From Oscillospiraceae bacterium (GTDB lineage Bacteria > Bacillota > Clostridia > Oscillospirales > Acutalibacteraceae), in NCBI GenBank assembly GCA_015066205.1, contig SVOV01000006.1, positions 1-64,000 on the forward strand: 64,000 bases of DNA, read 5' to 3'. The translations under genes were made by a program, and so were the position numbers. Below, in pieces: positions 25,880-35,594 of this stretch (position 1 is the stretch's first letter; every line of letters starts with the position of its first letter). Below the pieces are notes generated by a model. The model saw only the letters and a program-made list of their open reading frames with translations. It had not been told where the DNA came from and ran no database searches.

Positions 25880-27175
25880 TTACTTTACAGGCCAGAATTC
25901 ATCTGTAAGGTCTGACTTAATTCCTGTTTCATCCTTTTGGAAACATTCTGCAAGAATCTGCCAACCAAGGTCAAGTGACTGCTCAAGTGATAAATTGACC
26001 GACAGATCCATAAGCTTGTTTTCAAAAAGCTGACCGTATTTCAGTAATTTCTCATCCCAACGGTTCATAGAAAAGCCCATGTTTTTCTTTTCTAATGTTT
26101 CTTTGTAGGATGAATACAATCTTATCATAGAATCCATAAGAATACGGTGATCCTTACGGGTTTTGCTGTTGACATTCTGCTTCAGTCGTGAAAGTGAACC
26201 GAAGGGTTCAATTCTTCCGCCCTTGAGATAATACTGACCCTCAGTAATATATCCGGTGTTATCGGGAACAGGATGTGTTACATCATCACCGGGCATTGTG
26301 GTAACCGCAAGCACCGTGACAGAGCCTGAACTGTCAAAGTCAACTGCCTTTTCATAACGCGAAGCAAGCTGGGAATAAAGATCACCGGGATAGCCGCGGT
26401 TTGAGGGAACCTGTTCTTGTGTGATAGCAATTTCCTTCATTGCATCGGCAAAGTTTGTCATATCTGTAAGAAGCACAAGGACATCCTTATCCTGTAATGC
26501 AAACTGCTCTGCTACAGCAAGTGCCATATCGGGAATCATCATACATTCAACCGTAGGGTCAGAGGCAGTATGAACAAACATTACCGTTTTGCTTAAAGCA
26601 CCGCCGTTTGACAGCTCTTCCTTGAAATAAAGAAAATCGTCATATTTAAGTCCCATACCGCCGAGAACGATAACATCTGCTTCAGCCTGCAATGCAATAC
26701 GGGCAAGAAGCTGGTTATACGGTTCGCCTGAAATTGAAAAAATCGGAAGCTTCTGCGAAACCACAAGAGTGTTGAACATATCAATCATAGGGATATTTGT
26801 TCTCATCATTCTGTTTGCAAGGATTCGTTTTGTCGGATTGACCGACGGACCGCCTATAGGCTTCATATTATCCGTAAGTGCGGGACCTTTATCTCTGGGT
26901 TCGCCTGAACCGTTAAAAATTCTGCCGAGAAGGTCGTCGCTGAAAGAAACTCTCATATCGTGACCTAAAAAGCGAACCTCATCACCTGTTGAAACACCCT
27001 GACCGCCGGCAAAAACCTGTAACGAAACGATATCTCCGTCAATTTTATTGACCTGCGCGAGTGATTTGCCGAAACGGGTGTTTATCTGTGCAAGTTCGTT
27101 GTAGCGTATGCCCTGTGCTTTAACTGTAATAACATTACCTGTTATTGATTCTATTTTGTTGAATACCTTGTTCAT
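25880..27175 (-). CDS. atpB: V-type ATP synthase subunit B
   Basis: The 432-residue non-catalytic head subunit has the family features [25 protein letters not shown]-like [15 protein letters not shown] and [15 protein letters not shown]. It lacks a canonical Walker A, as expected for subunit B. ATG 27175 is preferred; an upstream GTG at 27181 overlaps the stop of subunit A. It forms the A3B3 ring with subunit A. Confidence 0.95.
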   Translation of the reverse strand: MNKVFNKIESITGNVITVKAQGIRYNELAQINTRFGKSLAQVNKIDGDIVSLQVFAGGQGVSTGDEVRFLGHDMRVSFSDDLLGRIFNGSGEPRDKGPALTDNMKPIGGPSVNPTKRILANRMMRTNIPMIDMFNTLVVSQKLPIFSISGEPYNQLLARIALQAEADVIVLGGMGLKYDDFLYFKEELSNGGALSKTVMFVHTASDPTVECMMIPDMALAVAEQFALQDKDVLVLLTDMTNFADAMKEIAITQEQVPSNRGYPGDLYSQLASRYEKAVDFDSSGSVTVLAVTTMPGDDVTHPVPDNTGYITEGQYYLKGGRIEPFGSLSRLKQNVNSKTRKDHRILMDSMIRLYSSYKETLEKKNMGFSMNRWDEKLLKYGQLFENKLMDLSVNLSLEQSLDLGWQILAECFQKDETGIKSDLTDEFWPVK

Positions 27176-27177
27176 TA

Positions 27178-28947
27178 TCACTCACCGCCTTTCAGGAGAA
27201 GCTCTGCTTCACGGCCTATTCTGCCTTGACCGACAGCATACATTGAGTCTATTTCAGCCTCTGCTTTGGCAAAAGCTTCGCTTTCAAATTCGGTATAATT
27301 CCAGTCAATAAACTTCTGTCTCATACGATTAAAGAAGCTTCGGGCATCATCTTTGCTGTCAAGAGCATATTCACTGCCGAGAATATACACAAGCTTATCT
27401 GTTACATAACGCTGACGCTCTTTTGTACAGTTTGCTTCAATGGGATCAAAAGAGTTCTGCTGAAGATAAACTGAGTCAAGCATTTCTGCTTTCAGATATA
27501 TGATGTAATCCTCAATGCTTGTGCCTTCTTCGCCGACGACCTTCATCATTGAACCGATTTCGTCACCGTGAAGAAGAATGTTTTTGCAAAATCCTGATTT
27601 CTCAGGGGCTGTAACAGTTTTATATTTTGACCAGGAAATAAGCGGGTCTATAGCAGGATACTTTCTCGCATCAGAGCGTTCACGCGAAAGTCCGTGGAAA
27701 GCTCCGACCACCTTGAGTGTTGCCTGAGTAACGGGTTCCTCAAAGTTACCGCCTGCAGGTGAAACCGTACCGCCGATCGTTACGGAACCGCAGCTGCCGT
27801 CAGGCAGACGCACATAACCTGCTCTTTCATAGAATGCTGCAATATATGATTCAAGATAAGCCGGGAATGCCTCTTCACCGGGAATCTCTTCAAGTCTGCC
27901 GGACATTTCACGCATTGCCTGAGCCCAACGCGATGTGGAGTCAGCCAGCATTAAAACATTGAGTCCCATCTGTCTGTAATATTCAGCAAGAGTTACGGCT
28001 GTATAAACCGAAGCTTCACGGGATGCAACAGGCATAGAAGAAGTATTACAAACAATAATTGTTCTTTCCATAAGGGAACGGCCTGTTTTCGGGTCGGTAA
28101 GTTCAGGAAACTCTGTCAATGTTTCAACGACCTCACCTGCGCGTTCACCGCAGGCAGCAATAATGACAATATCAACATCCGCATATTTTGAGGTGGTGTG
28201 CTGTAAAACTGTTTTGCCTGCTCCGAAAGGCCCCGGTGTACAATAAGTACCGCCCTTTGCGACAGGGAAGAAGGAGTCAATAAGACGCACCTTGGTTTCC
28301 ATTGTTTCGACAGGTGACAGTCTTTCGCTGTAGCACTTAATTGCACGCTTGACAGGCCATTTGAACGACATTGAAACAGAGATTTCTCTGCCTCTTTCAT
28401 CTGCTAATACCGCAATTTCTTCGTTGACGGTATATTCTCCTTTTTCAGCAATGGATTTTAATGTGTATATTCCGAGTAAATTAAAAGGTACAAATACTTT
28501 ATGTGTGAAAGGACCTTCGGGAACGGTGCCAATATATTCACCTGCTCGAAGAATGTCCCCGATTTTTGCAGTGGGGGTAAATTCCCATTTCTTTTCTGAA
28601 TCAAGACCGTCTGCATAATTTCCTCTTTCAAGAAACCAGCCTGCCCGTTCAGCTAACACCGGCAGGGGATTCTGAAGTCCGTCATATATCTGCCCCAAAA
28701 GTCCGGGACCTAATTGTGCAGAAAGCATTTCACCGGTGAAATCCACTTCATCTCCGCACTTAATACCGCCTGTCATTTCATAAACCTGAATCTGTGCGAT
28801 ATCTCCTCGAATTCGTATAACCTCACTCTTGAGTTTGGTGCCGTCGACATTAACATAGCAGATTTCATTCATAGAAACAGTATCTTCAAATCTTACAGAT
28901 ACAAGGTTGCCGTTAATGCCAACTACTTTACCTTTGTTTGCGGTCAT
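27178..28947 (-). CDS. atpA: V-type ATP synthase catalytic subunit A
   Basis: This 589-residue catalytic subunit has the P-loop [12 protein letters not shown] near residue 235, the [11 protein letters not shown] motif and the adenine-pocket region SGSVTI-type strands. The non-homologous insertion that marks V/A-type A subunits is present. It starts at ATG 28947, overlapping the end of the DUF2764 gene by 4 nt. It hydrolyses or synthesises ATP at the cytoplasmic head. Confidence 0.96.
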   Translation of the reverse strand: MTANKGKVVGINGNLVSVRFEDTVSMNEICYVNVDGTKLKSEVIRIRGDIAQIQVYEMTGGIKCGDEVDFTGEMLSAQLGPGLLGQIYDGLQNPLPVLAERAGWFLERGNYADGLDSEKKWEFTPTAKIGDILRAGEYIGTVPEGPFTHKVFVPFNLLGIYTLKSIAEKGEYTVNEEIAVLADERGREISVSMSFKWPVKRAIKCYSERLSPVETMETKVRLIDSFFPVAKGGTYCTPGPFGAGKTVLQHTTSKYADVDIVIIAACGERAGEVVETLTEFPELTDPKTGRSLMERTIIVCNTSSMPVASREASVYTAVTLAEYYRQMGLNVLMLADSTSRWAQAMREMSGRLEEIPGEEAFPAYLESYIAAFYERAGYVRLPDGSCGSVTIGGTVSPAGGNFEEPVTQATLKVVGAFHGLSRERSDARKYPAIDPLISWSKYKTVTAPEKSGFCKNILLHGDEIGSMMKVVGEEGTSIEDYIIYLKAEMLDSVYLQQNSFDPIEANCTKERQRYVTDKLVYILGSEYALDSKDDARSFFNRMRQKFIDWNYTEFESEAFAKAEAEIDSMYAVGQGRIGREAELLLKGGE

Positions 28948-29501
28948 TTTATAACCTCCGTTTTATCTTCACTCATAATTGAGTCATAGATTTTTCTGTA
29001 TGCGGTTTCTCCGCTTTGCATATCAAATTTTCTCATTCGCTCCAAAAGCTTCAGCTTAAGACAATAATAGAACACAAATTCTTCCGAAAAAGAATCCATC
29101 GGTCTCAGTGTTTCCAAAAACTCAAGGCGGTAGCGATTGAGAAACCTTTCAGCCTCCAAAGGGCTTTCAATATCAACAGCAGTGTGAACTGTCTGCAAAA
29201 GTCCCGCAGGGAACGATTCCGTTGCTGTATCAAAACTCTTGTCCATCTTATCTGCACGAAGCTTTGCTAATGCAAGACGAAGACTTCGTTCACATTCATT
29301 CCATTTTTCAATCAGAGCGGATGATGAGCTTTCGTAATCTCTTGACGGAATAAGAGTTATTCTGTTTAGTTCATTAAGAGCTTTTTTGCTTAAAAATCTG
29401 CTGCACAGCTCAAAAAACTGTTTTTCGGTAACAGGCATCGGTGTGTTTTCACTTAAGCCATCCAGAGAAGGCAGTTGAGATATCAGATAATACTCAGCCA
29501 T
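28944..29501 (-). CDS. DUF2764-type V-ATPase accessory subunit
   Basis: The 185-residue protein starts AEYYLISQLPSLDGL, the hallmark of DUF2764 proteins. These are found in V-ATPase operons of spirochaetes, Bacteroidetes and others at the place where subunit C is expected. It is helical throughout, with EEFVFYYCLKLKLLERM near the C-terminus. It overlaps subunit A by 4 nt and lies 2 nt after subunit E. It probably replaces the canonical C subunit that docks the stalk to the rotor ring; this is inferred from position. Confidence 0.8.
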   Translation of the reverse strand: MAEYYLISQLPSLDGLSENTPMPVTEKQFFELCSRFLSKKALNELNRITLIPSRDYESSSSALIEKWNECERSLRLALAKLRADKMDKSFDTATESFPAGLLQTVHTAVDIESPLEAERFLNRYRLEFLETLRPMDSFSEEFVFYYCLKLKLLERMRKFDMQSGETAYRKIYDSIMSEDKTEVIK

Positions 29502-29503
29502 AA

Positions 29504-30112
29504 TTATTCAGCCTCTTTCAATAACGCAGTAAGCTTAGGACTAAGATAGTTCGATAGCATATCGGTAACGGCATCTTTTGAGTAATCATAATATGCACCG
29601 TCATCGTTTATTGCAATTCGGAAGCCGCCGTCAAAATTATCGTTAGCTTTAAGAGTAACTCCGTTCAGCATTTTTGCTTTAAGCCCTGATAAAAGAGAAG
29701 CTTCAAGCCTTGCAAGGTCGTCGTTTCCTAAAATTACAGATATATCGGTTACATCAGGCTTTGATAACCAACTTTCAACAGCCTTTACAATTAGCTGTGA
29801 CAGAGCATCTGAAGAATAAACGGATGAAACATTTTCTCCTATAATTGCGTTAAGCTCCTTTGTAACACTTTCTCTGAAAGAAATAAGAAGATTACGGCCT
29901 GCCTGTCGGATTGCATCTTCACCGGATCTTACGGTTCGCTCATTTTCATTTTTTGCATCAGCTAAAATTTTATTTGCCTTCGCATTTGCATCGGAAATGA
30001 TTTTTTCTGCCTGTGCTTTGGCTGATTCAAGTATTGATACAGCCTGTGCTTCAGCAGCTTCAACCCCTTCTTTTTTTATTTGTTCAATGAGCTCCTGAAG
30101 TTGAATTTCCAT
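29504..30112 (-). CDS. atpE: V-type ATP synthase subunit E (peripheral stalk)
   Basis: The 202-residue subunit has a long Ala/Glu/Lys-rich coiled coil at the N-terminus (~1-75, including AEKIISDANAKANKILADA). A globular C-terminal domain binds the head. It is the first gene of the operon. Its partner G/H stalk subunit is not recognisable nearby. The start ATG 30112 follows AAAAGGAGAATGTATA. Confidence 0.88.
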   Translation of the reverse strand: MEIQLQELIEQIKKEGVEAAEAQAVSILESAKAQAEKIISDANAKANKILADAKNENERTVRSGEDAIRQAGRNLLISFRESVTKELNAIIGENVSSVYSSDALSQLIVKAVESWLSKPDVTDISVILGNDDLARLEASLLSGLKAKMLNGVTLKANDNFDGGFRIAINDDGAYYDYSKDAVTDMLSNYLSPKLTALLKEAE

Positions 30113-30160
30113 TATACATTCTCCTTTTCAGTCAGTTTTAATTACAGTAATAAGTTTTGC

Positions 30161-30205
30161 AAAAAATCAAAAAGGAACCAACATCCTCTGCAGACAGCTG
30201 GTTCC
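30161..30205 (-). terminator. Terminator-like hairpin in the V-ATPase leader
   Basis: Read on the minus strand, GGAACCA...TGGTTCC forms a 7-bp stem followed by TTTTTGATTTTTT, between the promoter and the subunit E gene. It could act as an attenuator. A 9-base segment in the loop (GCTGTCTGC) is complementary to GCAGACAGC in the promoter spacer DNA. Confidence 0.55.
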
Positions 30206-30224
30206 AATGGTTTTATTAGAATTT

Positions 30225-30254
30225 ATTATATAGTTGGAGCTGTCTGCTTGTCAA
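30225..30254 (-). promoter_or_regulatory. Promoter of the V-ATPase operon
   Basis: On the minus strand, a consensus TTGACA (30249-30254) and consensus TATAAT (30225-30230) are separated by 18 nt. The transcript would begin near 30218, giving a ~105-nt leader. Confidence 0.85.
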
Positions 30255-30370
30255 GATTATAATGAAAAAAATTAATGTTTTTTTAGATTTATAATTAATT
30301 TGCTTTATTTATTCTAAAAATATGGTATAATTAATATAAATTAAATTTATAAGAACCCACGGAGTATATT

Positions 30371-30799
30371 ATGAAACTTAAAGGACTGATTATGATGCTT
30401 GGAATTTCGCTTTCAATTTTTGGTTTTTGTGCCTGCGGTAACAAAAATTCAACAGAAGAAACCACGGAGTACATAACCTCTGCCGTTGTAAGCTACGAGC
30501 AGATTTCACAGGATGAAGCAAAGAGAATAATGGACATGAAAGAAGACTTTGTTATCATAGATGCGCGAACCGAGAAAGAATTCACAGAGGGGCATATTGA
30601 AGGAGCAATTCTCATTCCCGAATATGAAATAACCGAGCGTGCCGAAAAGGAAATTCCTGAAAAGGATACTCTGATTCTCGTCTATTGCCGAAGCGGAAGA
30701 AGAAGCAAAATCGCAGCTGAGGCTCTGGTTGCTCTCGGCTACACCAATGTTAAGGAATTCGGCGGTATAATCGACTGGCAGTACGAAATAGTAAAATAA
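30371..30799 (+). CDS. Rhodanese-domain lipoprotein
   Basis: The 142-residue protein has a lipoprotein signal (MKLKGLIMMLGISLSIFGFCAC; the likely lipidated cysteine is the second Cys). A short Thr/Glu linker is followed by a single rhodanese domain (~45-142). The active-site loop is CRSGRR, with the cysteine expected to carry persulfide. It sits on the outer face of the membrane. Sulfur transfer is the family role; the partner is unknown. An almost identical but truncated copy lies at 3164-3415. It is followed 9 nt later by an alpha/beta hydrolase gene. Confidence 0.85.
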   Translation: MKLKGLIMMLGISLSIFGFCACGNKNSTEETTEYITSAVVSYEQISQDEAKRIMDMKEDFVIIDARTEKEFTEGHIEGAILIPEYEITERAEKEIPEKDTLILVYCRSGRRSKIAAEALVALGYTNVKEFGGIIDWQYEIVK

Positions 30800-30808
30800 G
30801 GTGGCACT

Positions 30809-31537
30809 ATGAGAAGCAAGCGTAGATTAATCATCATTTTAATATCAATACTTCTGCCTGTAGCTCTGATTATAGGCGGATTCGCCGTTTATTTTGGTGA
30901 CTATTACAGATCGGATTATGAGGCTATCGGAGCTTTTTTGCCCCAGAACACGGGATGGAAGGAGGAGCCTGACAATACAATTGTTTTTGAACCTGAAAAA
31001 CCCATTGCCGGCTTTATTTTCTATCCCGGCGGTAAGGTTGAGCACAGATCATATATCCCTCTGATGCAGGCGCTTCAGGAAAGTGGAGTACTTTGTATTA
31101 TCGTAAAAATGCCCTTGAATCTTGCTGTGCTTGATGTGAATGCGGCAGATGGGATCAGGGCTGAATACCCTGAAATTGAAAACTGGTATATAGGCGGTCA
31201 TTCTCTCGGAGGTTCAATGGCTGCAAGCTATCTCGGTGCACATAAGAATGAGTTTAAAGGTCTTATTCTTCTCGGCGCATACTCGACGGAAGATCTGTCT
31301 GATACCGATCTCCGTGTGCTTTCCGTTTTCGGCAGTGAAGACAAGGTTATGAACAGAGAAAGCTATGACGAGTGCAAAGAAAATTTGCCGGAGAACTTTA
31401 CGGAGATAGAAATTCCCGGCGGATGCCACGCGAATTTCGGTATGTACGGTGCTCAGGAAGGGGACGGAACTCCTGCAATTTCAAACGAAGAACAGATAAG
31501 CCTCACGGCAGAATATATATACGAGCTTATTAAATGA
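30809..31537 (+). CDS. Membrane-anchored alpha/beta hydrolase
   Basis: This 242-residue protein has an N-terminal anchor or signal (RLIIILISILLPVALIIGGFAVYF). The alpha/beta-hydrolase domain has the nucleophile elbow GGHSLGG, a late acid in VFGSEDKVM and the catalytic His in GGCHANFG. This fits the small esterase group (abhydrolase-5 type). It follows the rhodanese lipoprotein and overlaps the next small gene by 4 nt, so the three are probably co-transcribed. The substrate is not evident. Confidence 0.8.
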   Translation: MRSKRRLIIILISILLPVALIIGGFAVYFGDYYRSDYEAIGAFLPQNTGWKEEPDNTIVFEPEKPIAGFIFYPGGKVEHRSYIPLMQALQESGVLCIIVKMPLNLAVLDVNAADGIRAEYPEIENWYIGGHSLGGSMAASYLGAHKNEFKGLILLGAYSTEDLSDTDLRVLSVFGSEDKVMNRESYDECKENLPENFTEIEIPGGCHANFGMYGAQEGDGTPAISNEEQISLTAEYIYELIK

Positions 31538-31746
31538 CGAGGGGAGATATCAGTAAGGGAGAAAGTAATTATACATCAGATATCACAAAAACTCAGTTAA
31601 GACAGATGTATGAGCTCGGCGCCAAAAGCCTTGTGACAAAGCCCGGAGTTACCAAAATCGGCACAAGGGGACTTTCAACATTTCAGGCTGAACAGGTTTT
31701 TATCCTTTCTGAAAGGGCAAAAAAGCTGAAAACAAATTGTATGTAA
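31534..31746 (+). CDS. Small hypothetical protein coupled to the hydrolase
   Basis: A 70-residue basic, soluble protein with no recognised domain; a segment reads VTKIGTRGLSTFQAEQVF. Its ATG overlaps the hydrolase stop (ATGA), and no separate ribosome-binding site is needed if translation is coupled. It is probably real because of the overlap and the absence of a competing gene, but no homology is recognised. Confidence 0.5.
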   Translation: MTRGDISKGESNYTSDITKTQLRQMYELGAKSLVTKPGVTKIGTRGLSTFQAEQVFILSERAKKLKTNCM

Positions 31747-31800
31747 GTATTACTCTCGGAAAAATAAAAATAGAGAACATTGTCATTATTTATACAAAGA

Positions 31801-31829
31801 TTGTATTTTTATTTCGAAAATGATATACT
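31801..31829 (+). promoter_or_regulatory. Promoter of the GH43-like gene
   Basis: TTGTAT (31801-31806), a 17-nt spacer and TATACT (31824-31829). The -35 is half of an inverted repeat ATACAA-AGA-TTGTAT, a possible operator. Confidence 0.6.
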
Positions 31830-31865
31830 ACTAACGGCTAAGAACAATACGAAAGGACAGATGAA

Positions 31866-32717
31866 ATGAAAATACCTTATATTTCTGACGAATGGAAAAT
31901 ATTGTTTGCGCCTGAAAAATACGGAAATTATGTAAATGACCATACTTTAGTAAAGGGGCCTGACGGTCTCTGGCACTTGTTTGGTATAACAAGTCACGGC
32001 GGACATTCTTATGAAGAGCGTTATTTTGTTCACGGAAGAGGAGAGAGGCTTGATACTCCCTTTGAAGAATTCGGAAAAGCAATTGACAGAGGAACACTTG
32101 CTTGGGCACCCTGTATAATTAATAAGAATGATAATTATTATATGTTTTACGGACCTTCTCCGACTCAGCTTGCTGTATCATTTGATATGAATGAATGGTA
32201 CGGCTATAATGTAAAGCTGAACAATGAACCCGTTATGGGAGCGCACCGTGACCATTTTGTATTGAAAACAGATGAAAATAAATATCTGATGTATATTATA
32301 GGTGTTCTTGATAAAAAGAGTGCAATTTCGTGCTTTTCTTCCTGTGATTTATTGTCATGGGATTTTGAAGGCTTTGCTTTAACATCGGGTGACAAAGCTC
32401 CGCTTAATCCCGGCTGGGGAGCAATGGAATCTCCATTTGTAGTTAAACGGGACGGGCTTTATTATCTTTTTGTTACTTATACCGATTGTTCAGACGAAAG
32501 CTATAATGATACGCTTGTTTTTTGTTCGGAAAACCCGCTTGATTTCGGACAATATAACGGCGGTGAAGGCGGGGCTGTGCCGATTACAAAAATAAAGGCT
32601 CATGCCCCTGAAATTGTTGAAGAAAACGGCAAAACATATATTACCACCTGCGGTTGGCGTGACAAACCTGTACCGCATAAAGGCTGTGTTTCAATAGCAC
32701 AACTTGAGTGGAAATAA
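31866..32717 (+). CDS. GH43/GH32-like five-bladed beta-propeller protein
   Basis: The 283-residue protein shows repeated propeller strands typical of arabinanase/sucrase-like enzymes: NDHTLVKGPDGLWHLFG, KNDNYYMFYGPS and MESPFVVKRDGLYYLFVT. It ends HAPEIVEENGKTYIT. The early Asp (ND) and the ESP glutamate could be the catalytic acid and base, but the three-residue set cannot be confirmed. There is no signal peptide. It is probably monocistronic, with its own promoter and a GAAAGGA ribosome-binding site. The likely activity is glycosidase or glycan-binding. Confidence 0.65.
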   Translation: MKIPYISDEWKILFAPEKYGNYVNDHTLVKGPDGLWHLFGITSHGGHSYEERYFVHGRGERLDTPFEEFGKAIDRGTLAWAPCIINKNDNYYMFYGPSPTQLAVSFDMNEWYGYNVKLNNEPVMGAHRDHFVLKTDENKYLMYIIGVLDKKSAISCFSSCDLLSWDFEGFALTSGDKAPLNPGWGAMESPFVVKRDGLYYLFVTYTDCSDESYNDTLVFCSENPLDFGQYNGGEGGAVPITKIKAHAPEIVEENGKTYITTCGWRDKPVPHKGCVSIAQLEWK

Positions 32718-32806
32718 ATAATTTTTTGTCTGTAAAATTAAATAGGTCATTTTCAATGACAAAGGAATTACTGTAATTTATTGTTAAATTAATGAAAGGG
32801 TTAATA

Positions 32807-33322
32807 ATGCTTTTTTGCAACGATTATGTTTCTCCCATCGGAAAAATGACTATAGCAAGTAATGAAAACGCTATAGTCGGCTTATGGTTTGACTCGCAGA
32901 GATATTTTATGAATACCTTACAGGGCAAGGAATATGTGAAATCAGAAAACGAAATAATAATTCTTGCAAAAAAATGGCTTGATAAGTATTTTAATAATGA
33001 AAAGCCTGAAATAAAGGATTTGCCGATAGAGTTTTCGGGAACTGATTTCAGAATTGCAGTATGGAATATTCTGACAGAGATTCCGTACGGTGAGGTAATT
33101 ACCTACGGAGATATTGCAAAAAGAATTGCGAAGCTCAAAGCTGTTGAAGTAATGTCCTCTCAGGCGGTCGGAGGTGCTGTCGGACATAATCCTGTTTCTG
33201 TTATTGTTCCCTGTCACAGGGTAATAGGGGCAAACAGAAGGCTTATTGGATATGCAGGCGGTATTGAAATTAAAAGAAAGCTACTTGAACACGAGGGTAT
33301 CGATATATTATCATACATTTAA
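32807..33322 (+). CDS. ogt: Methylated-DNA--protein-cysteine methyltransferase
   Basis: This protein of about 171 residues has the alkyl-acceptor motif VPCHRVIG (C136 from the chosen start) and the DNA-binding helix containing IPYGEVITYGDIAKR. It repairs O6-alkylguanine by irreversible transfer to the cysteine. ATG 32807 is preferred over the in-frame ATG 32792 because GAAAGGG lies between them. The N-terminal small domain is present. It appears monocistronic. Confidence 0.93.
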   Translation: MLFCNDYVSPIGKMTIASNENAIVGLWFDSQRYFMNTLQGKEYVKSENEIIILAKKWLDKYFNNEKPEIKDLPIEFSGTDFRIAVWNILTEIPYGEVITYGDIAKRIAKLKAVEVMSSQAVGGAVGHNPVSVIVPCHRVIGANRRLIGYAGGIEIKRKLLEHEGIDILSYI

Positions 33323-33374
33323 TACCGATAAATGTGTAGTTTAGAGAATAATAATGGAGAAAAGAAGGCAAAAT

Positions 33375-33989
33375 ATGGAAAAGCTTGACACATTACAAAT
33401 ACTTTTTATAAGACACGCCGAAACCGATTATTCTGATATTGCTGACCGTGATCCGAGTGACGGTGAGCTTACTCCGAATGGTGAGAAGCAATGTATTTCT
33501 TTAGGAGAAAAGCTTAAAGATGTACCTATAGATGCATATTTTACAAGCTCCTTGCTTCGTAGCTTTAAAACAGCAGTCGGTGTTTGTAATTTGAAGTCTG
33601 ATAAGCCTCTTCTTGAAATTTGTCCCGAGCTCATAGAATGCGGATGTACGCCGGGATATTTCGGTTGCAGTGAAGAGTATCTTCGTAAATACTATCAAAA
33701 TACAAGAATGTGCGAAAAGCTTTTCGGTACTGAAAAATATGAATTCGGATGTGAAGCTTTCAGTGATAATGTTCTTCGTGCAGAAAAAGTACTTTCATAC
33801 ATTAAGAACAGATTTACATATGGCGACCGTGTTGCCGTTTTCAGTCATCACGGTTTTCTTGAATATCTTATCCCGACATCATTGGGTGTAAAACCGCATA
33901 TTTTCAGATTTGCTCTTGATAATATTTCTGTCTGTGCTGTTGATTTTTGTCCTGACGGAAATGTCGTTCTGCGTTATGTTAATAAGTAA
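33375..33989 (+). CDS. Histidine phosphatase family protein
   Basis: A protein of about 204 residues with the RHG-type catalytic motif FIRHAETDYSD at the N-terminus. A second catalytic His lies in VAVFSHHGFLEYL. ATG 33375 follows AGAAGG; an ATG at 33354 is an alternative giving seven more residues. The family includes phosphoglycerate mutase-like and small phosphomonoesterases. The substrate cannot be told from sequence. It ends before a terminator. Confidence 0.85.
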   Translation: MEKLDTLQILFIRHAETDYSDIADRDPSDGELTPNGEKQCISLGEKLKDVPIDAYFTSSLLRSFKTAVGVCNLKSDKPLLEICPELIECGCTPGYFGCSEEYLRKYYQNTRMCEKLFGTEKYEFGCEAFSDNVLRAEKVLSYIKNRFTYGDRVAVFSHHGFLEYLIPTSLGVKPHIFRFALDNISVCAVDFCPDGNVVLRYVNK

Positions 33990-34033
33990 AATCTAACAGC
34001 TAAAAGTAAGATTAATGCTCTGAATAATAAATT

Positions 34034-34076
34034 AACCTCCCTGATCTTTAAGAACAAGGAGGTTGTGTTTTTTTTT
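34034..34076 (+). terminator. Rho-independent terminator
   Basis: AACCTCC / GGAGGTT stem followed by GTGTTTTTTTTT. It serves the phosphatase gene and lies 22 nt before the end of the convergent ceramidase-like gene. Confidence 0.75.
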
Positions 34077-34097
34077 GCAAATTGTAAACTTATTTGC

Positions 34098-35588
34098 TTA
34101 AAGGTTTGCAGAATTAATAAGCTTTTCCATTGCTTCAAGGAGAGTGCCTGCCGTTTTAGGGCCAACGGAATTTGTTTCCTCGTAATGCTTTCTGTTGAAA
34201 GAATCATAGGGAATGTTGAAATAGGGGAACCATTCGTGAAGCAGAAAATCGTTTTCAGGAATAATATAGCCTATTTCATCATTACAAAGGCCGATAACAA
34301 AATTATGCTCACAGCTGTTCATTGAAGCTAAAGGCTTATATTCGGCATCTGTTTTGTTTGCGGAATTGTCTGCTGTAAGGAAATTACCGCTTTCCAGTTC
34401 AGGAGAAAGCTCACCCGGAATCATATATACGCCTATCTGTTTATTGCCGAGCTCCATATAAGAAACCTCGGTTATAATAGACACATCGCTTTTACCTTCA
34501 ATTGAAATATCATTATTGAGAACACCGATATATCTTGCAAGAAGAAGAGCAGTGTTTTCACATAACACACTGACAGTTTCAGTTTTTATATTTATAAGAG
34601 GATCAAGTTCTGTTTCATTATTTATATCAAGAATAAGATCAGCTACATCCTTGCCGTATTCTTTTGTATGCTCTATACATTCTGAAAGCTCACCTCTGAG
34701 AAAACTGTCAATTTCAGCCCCTGTGATGAGATTTCCGATAGCACCGTTAAGGAAAACAACATTTGCTCCGTTTGTTTTTTCACTGATTTCCTTTGACATA
34801 TATGCGGGAAAATCAGCACTAACTACATTGGTTTTGCTTCCGAGCATTTCAGCGTGACAAGCGTAGTTAATGATATAAGTATCAGCACTCTTATCAAACG
34901 GAGAAAATCTGATACTTGTTATTGTTGTGTCAAAATCCACAGGGGTTCTTGTGTCAGTCTGTAAGCCCTCTGCTTCAGTTGTACCGAAATATAAATTGCC
35001 GTTTTTTCTTGTATTGTAGGCATCAATAATGGCAGCAGCTGTTTTTTCTTTAAGAGCTGTCATAAAATCATCATTTTTTCCGTCTGAGTAAAACGCCTTA
35101 CCCCAAAGGCCTTGGGTGTCAATAGCAGAATGGGTGTGAGTTGAACATATATTAATTGATTTCAGTTCGGGAATTTTTCCGCTGTCGATTACAGCCTGTC
35201 TTATATCATTAATATCGGCACGGCTCATTCCGACGCAGTCAATTGCACAGATTACAACTCCGCCTCTTCCTGTGTTATCGTCAATATAAACAGCCTTTGC
35301 AAGCATATCATCAAGTACTCCCGTTGCAGGATTATTGGTGTTGTAGCCTGCTATATAATATTTATCAGAAGAAACATCCTCGGGTGTAAGTACGGTACTT
35401 GAAAAACCGACTGTCCAATTTTCACCTGCTGTTTCAGAAAATATACCGTCACCCTTTAACATATATTTTTCTTCAGCTTCTTCGGTAGTGAACATAGAGC
35501 TCGGAACAGCTATTGTTATTAATGTGAGAAGAGCTGAAATAATTCTTCTCACAAGAGCGGGAAGACCGAGAAATCTTAGTATTTCCAT
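34098..35588 (-). CDS. Neutral/alkaline ceramidase-like protein (B2)
   Basis: The 496-residue protein has an N-terminal hydrophobic segment (RRIISALLTLITIAVPSSMF) that may anchor or export it. The zinc-site set is conserved: STHTHSAID, YACHAEMLG, IPGELSPEL and CNDEIGYII. The nucleophile loop reads NGAIGNLIT, again without serine at the aligned position. It is closest in sequence to A1 (ENWTVGF, YYIAGY, VYIDDNTG, DTQGLWGK are shared). It lies 6 nt after B1 as the last gene of the GH84 operon. Confidence 0.75.
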   Translation of the reverse strand: MEILRFLGLPALVRRIISALLTLITIAVPSSMFTTEEAEEKYMLKGDGIFSETAGENWTVGFSSTVLTPEDVSSDKYYIAGYNTNNPATGVLDDMLAKAVYIDDNTGRGGVVICAIDCVGMSRADINDIRQAVIDSGKIPELKSINICSTHTHSAIDTQGLWGKAFYSDGKNDDFMTALKEKTAAAIIDAYNTRKNGNLYFGTTEAEGLQTDTRTPVDFDTTITSIRFSPFDKSADTYIINYACHAEMLGSKTNVVSADFPAYMSKEISEKTNGANVVFLNGAIGNLITGAEIDSFLRGELSECIEHTKEYGKDVADLILDINNETELDPLINIKTETVSVLCENTALLLARYIGVLNNDISIEGKSDVSIITEVSYMELGNKQIGVYMIPGELSPELESGNFLTADNSANKTDAEYKPLASMNSCEHNFVIGLCNDEIGYIIPENDFLLHEWFPYFNIPYDSFNRKHYEETNSVGPKTAGTLLEAMEKLINSANL

Positions 35589-35594
35589 TAGTTT

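Noticed and set aside
30174-30205. T-box riboswitch before the V-ATPase operon
   Set aside because: The leader lacks the conserved T-box sequence and specifier stem, and V-ATPase is not a usual T-box target. Only an attenuator-like hairpin is supported.
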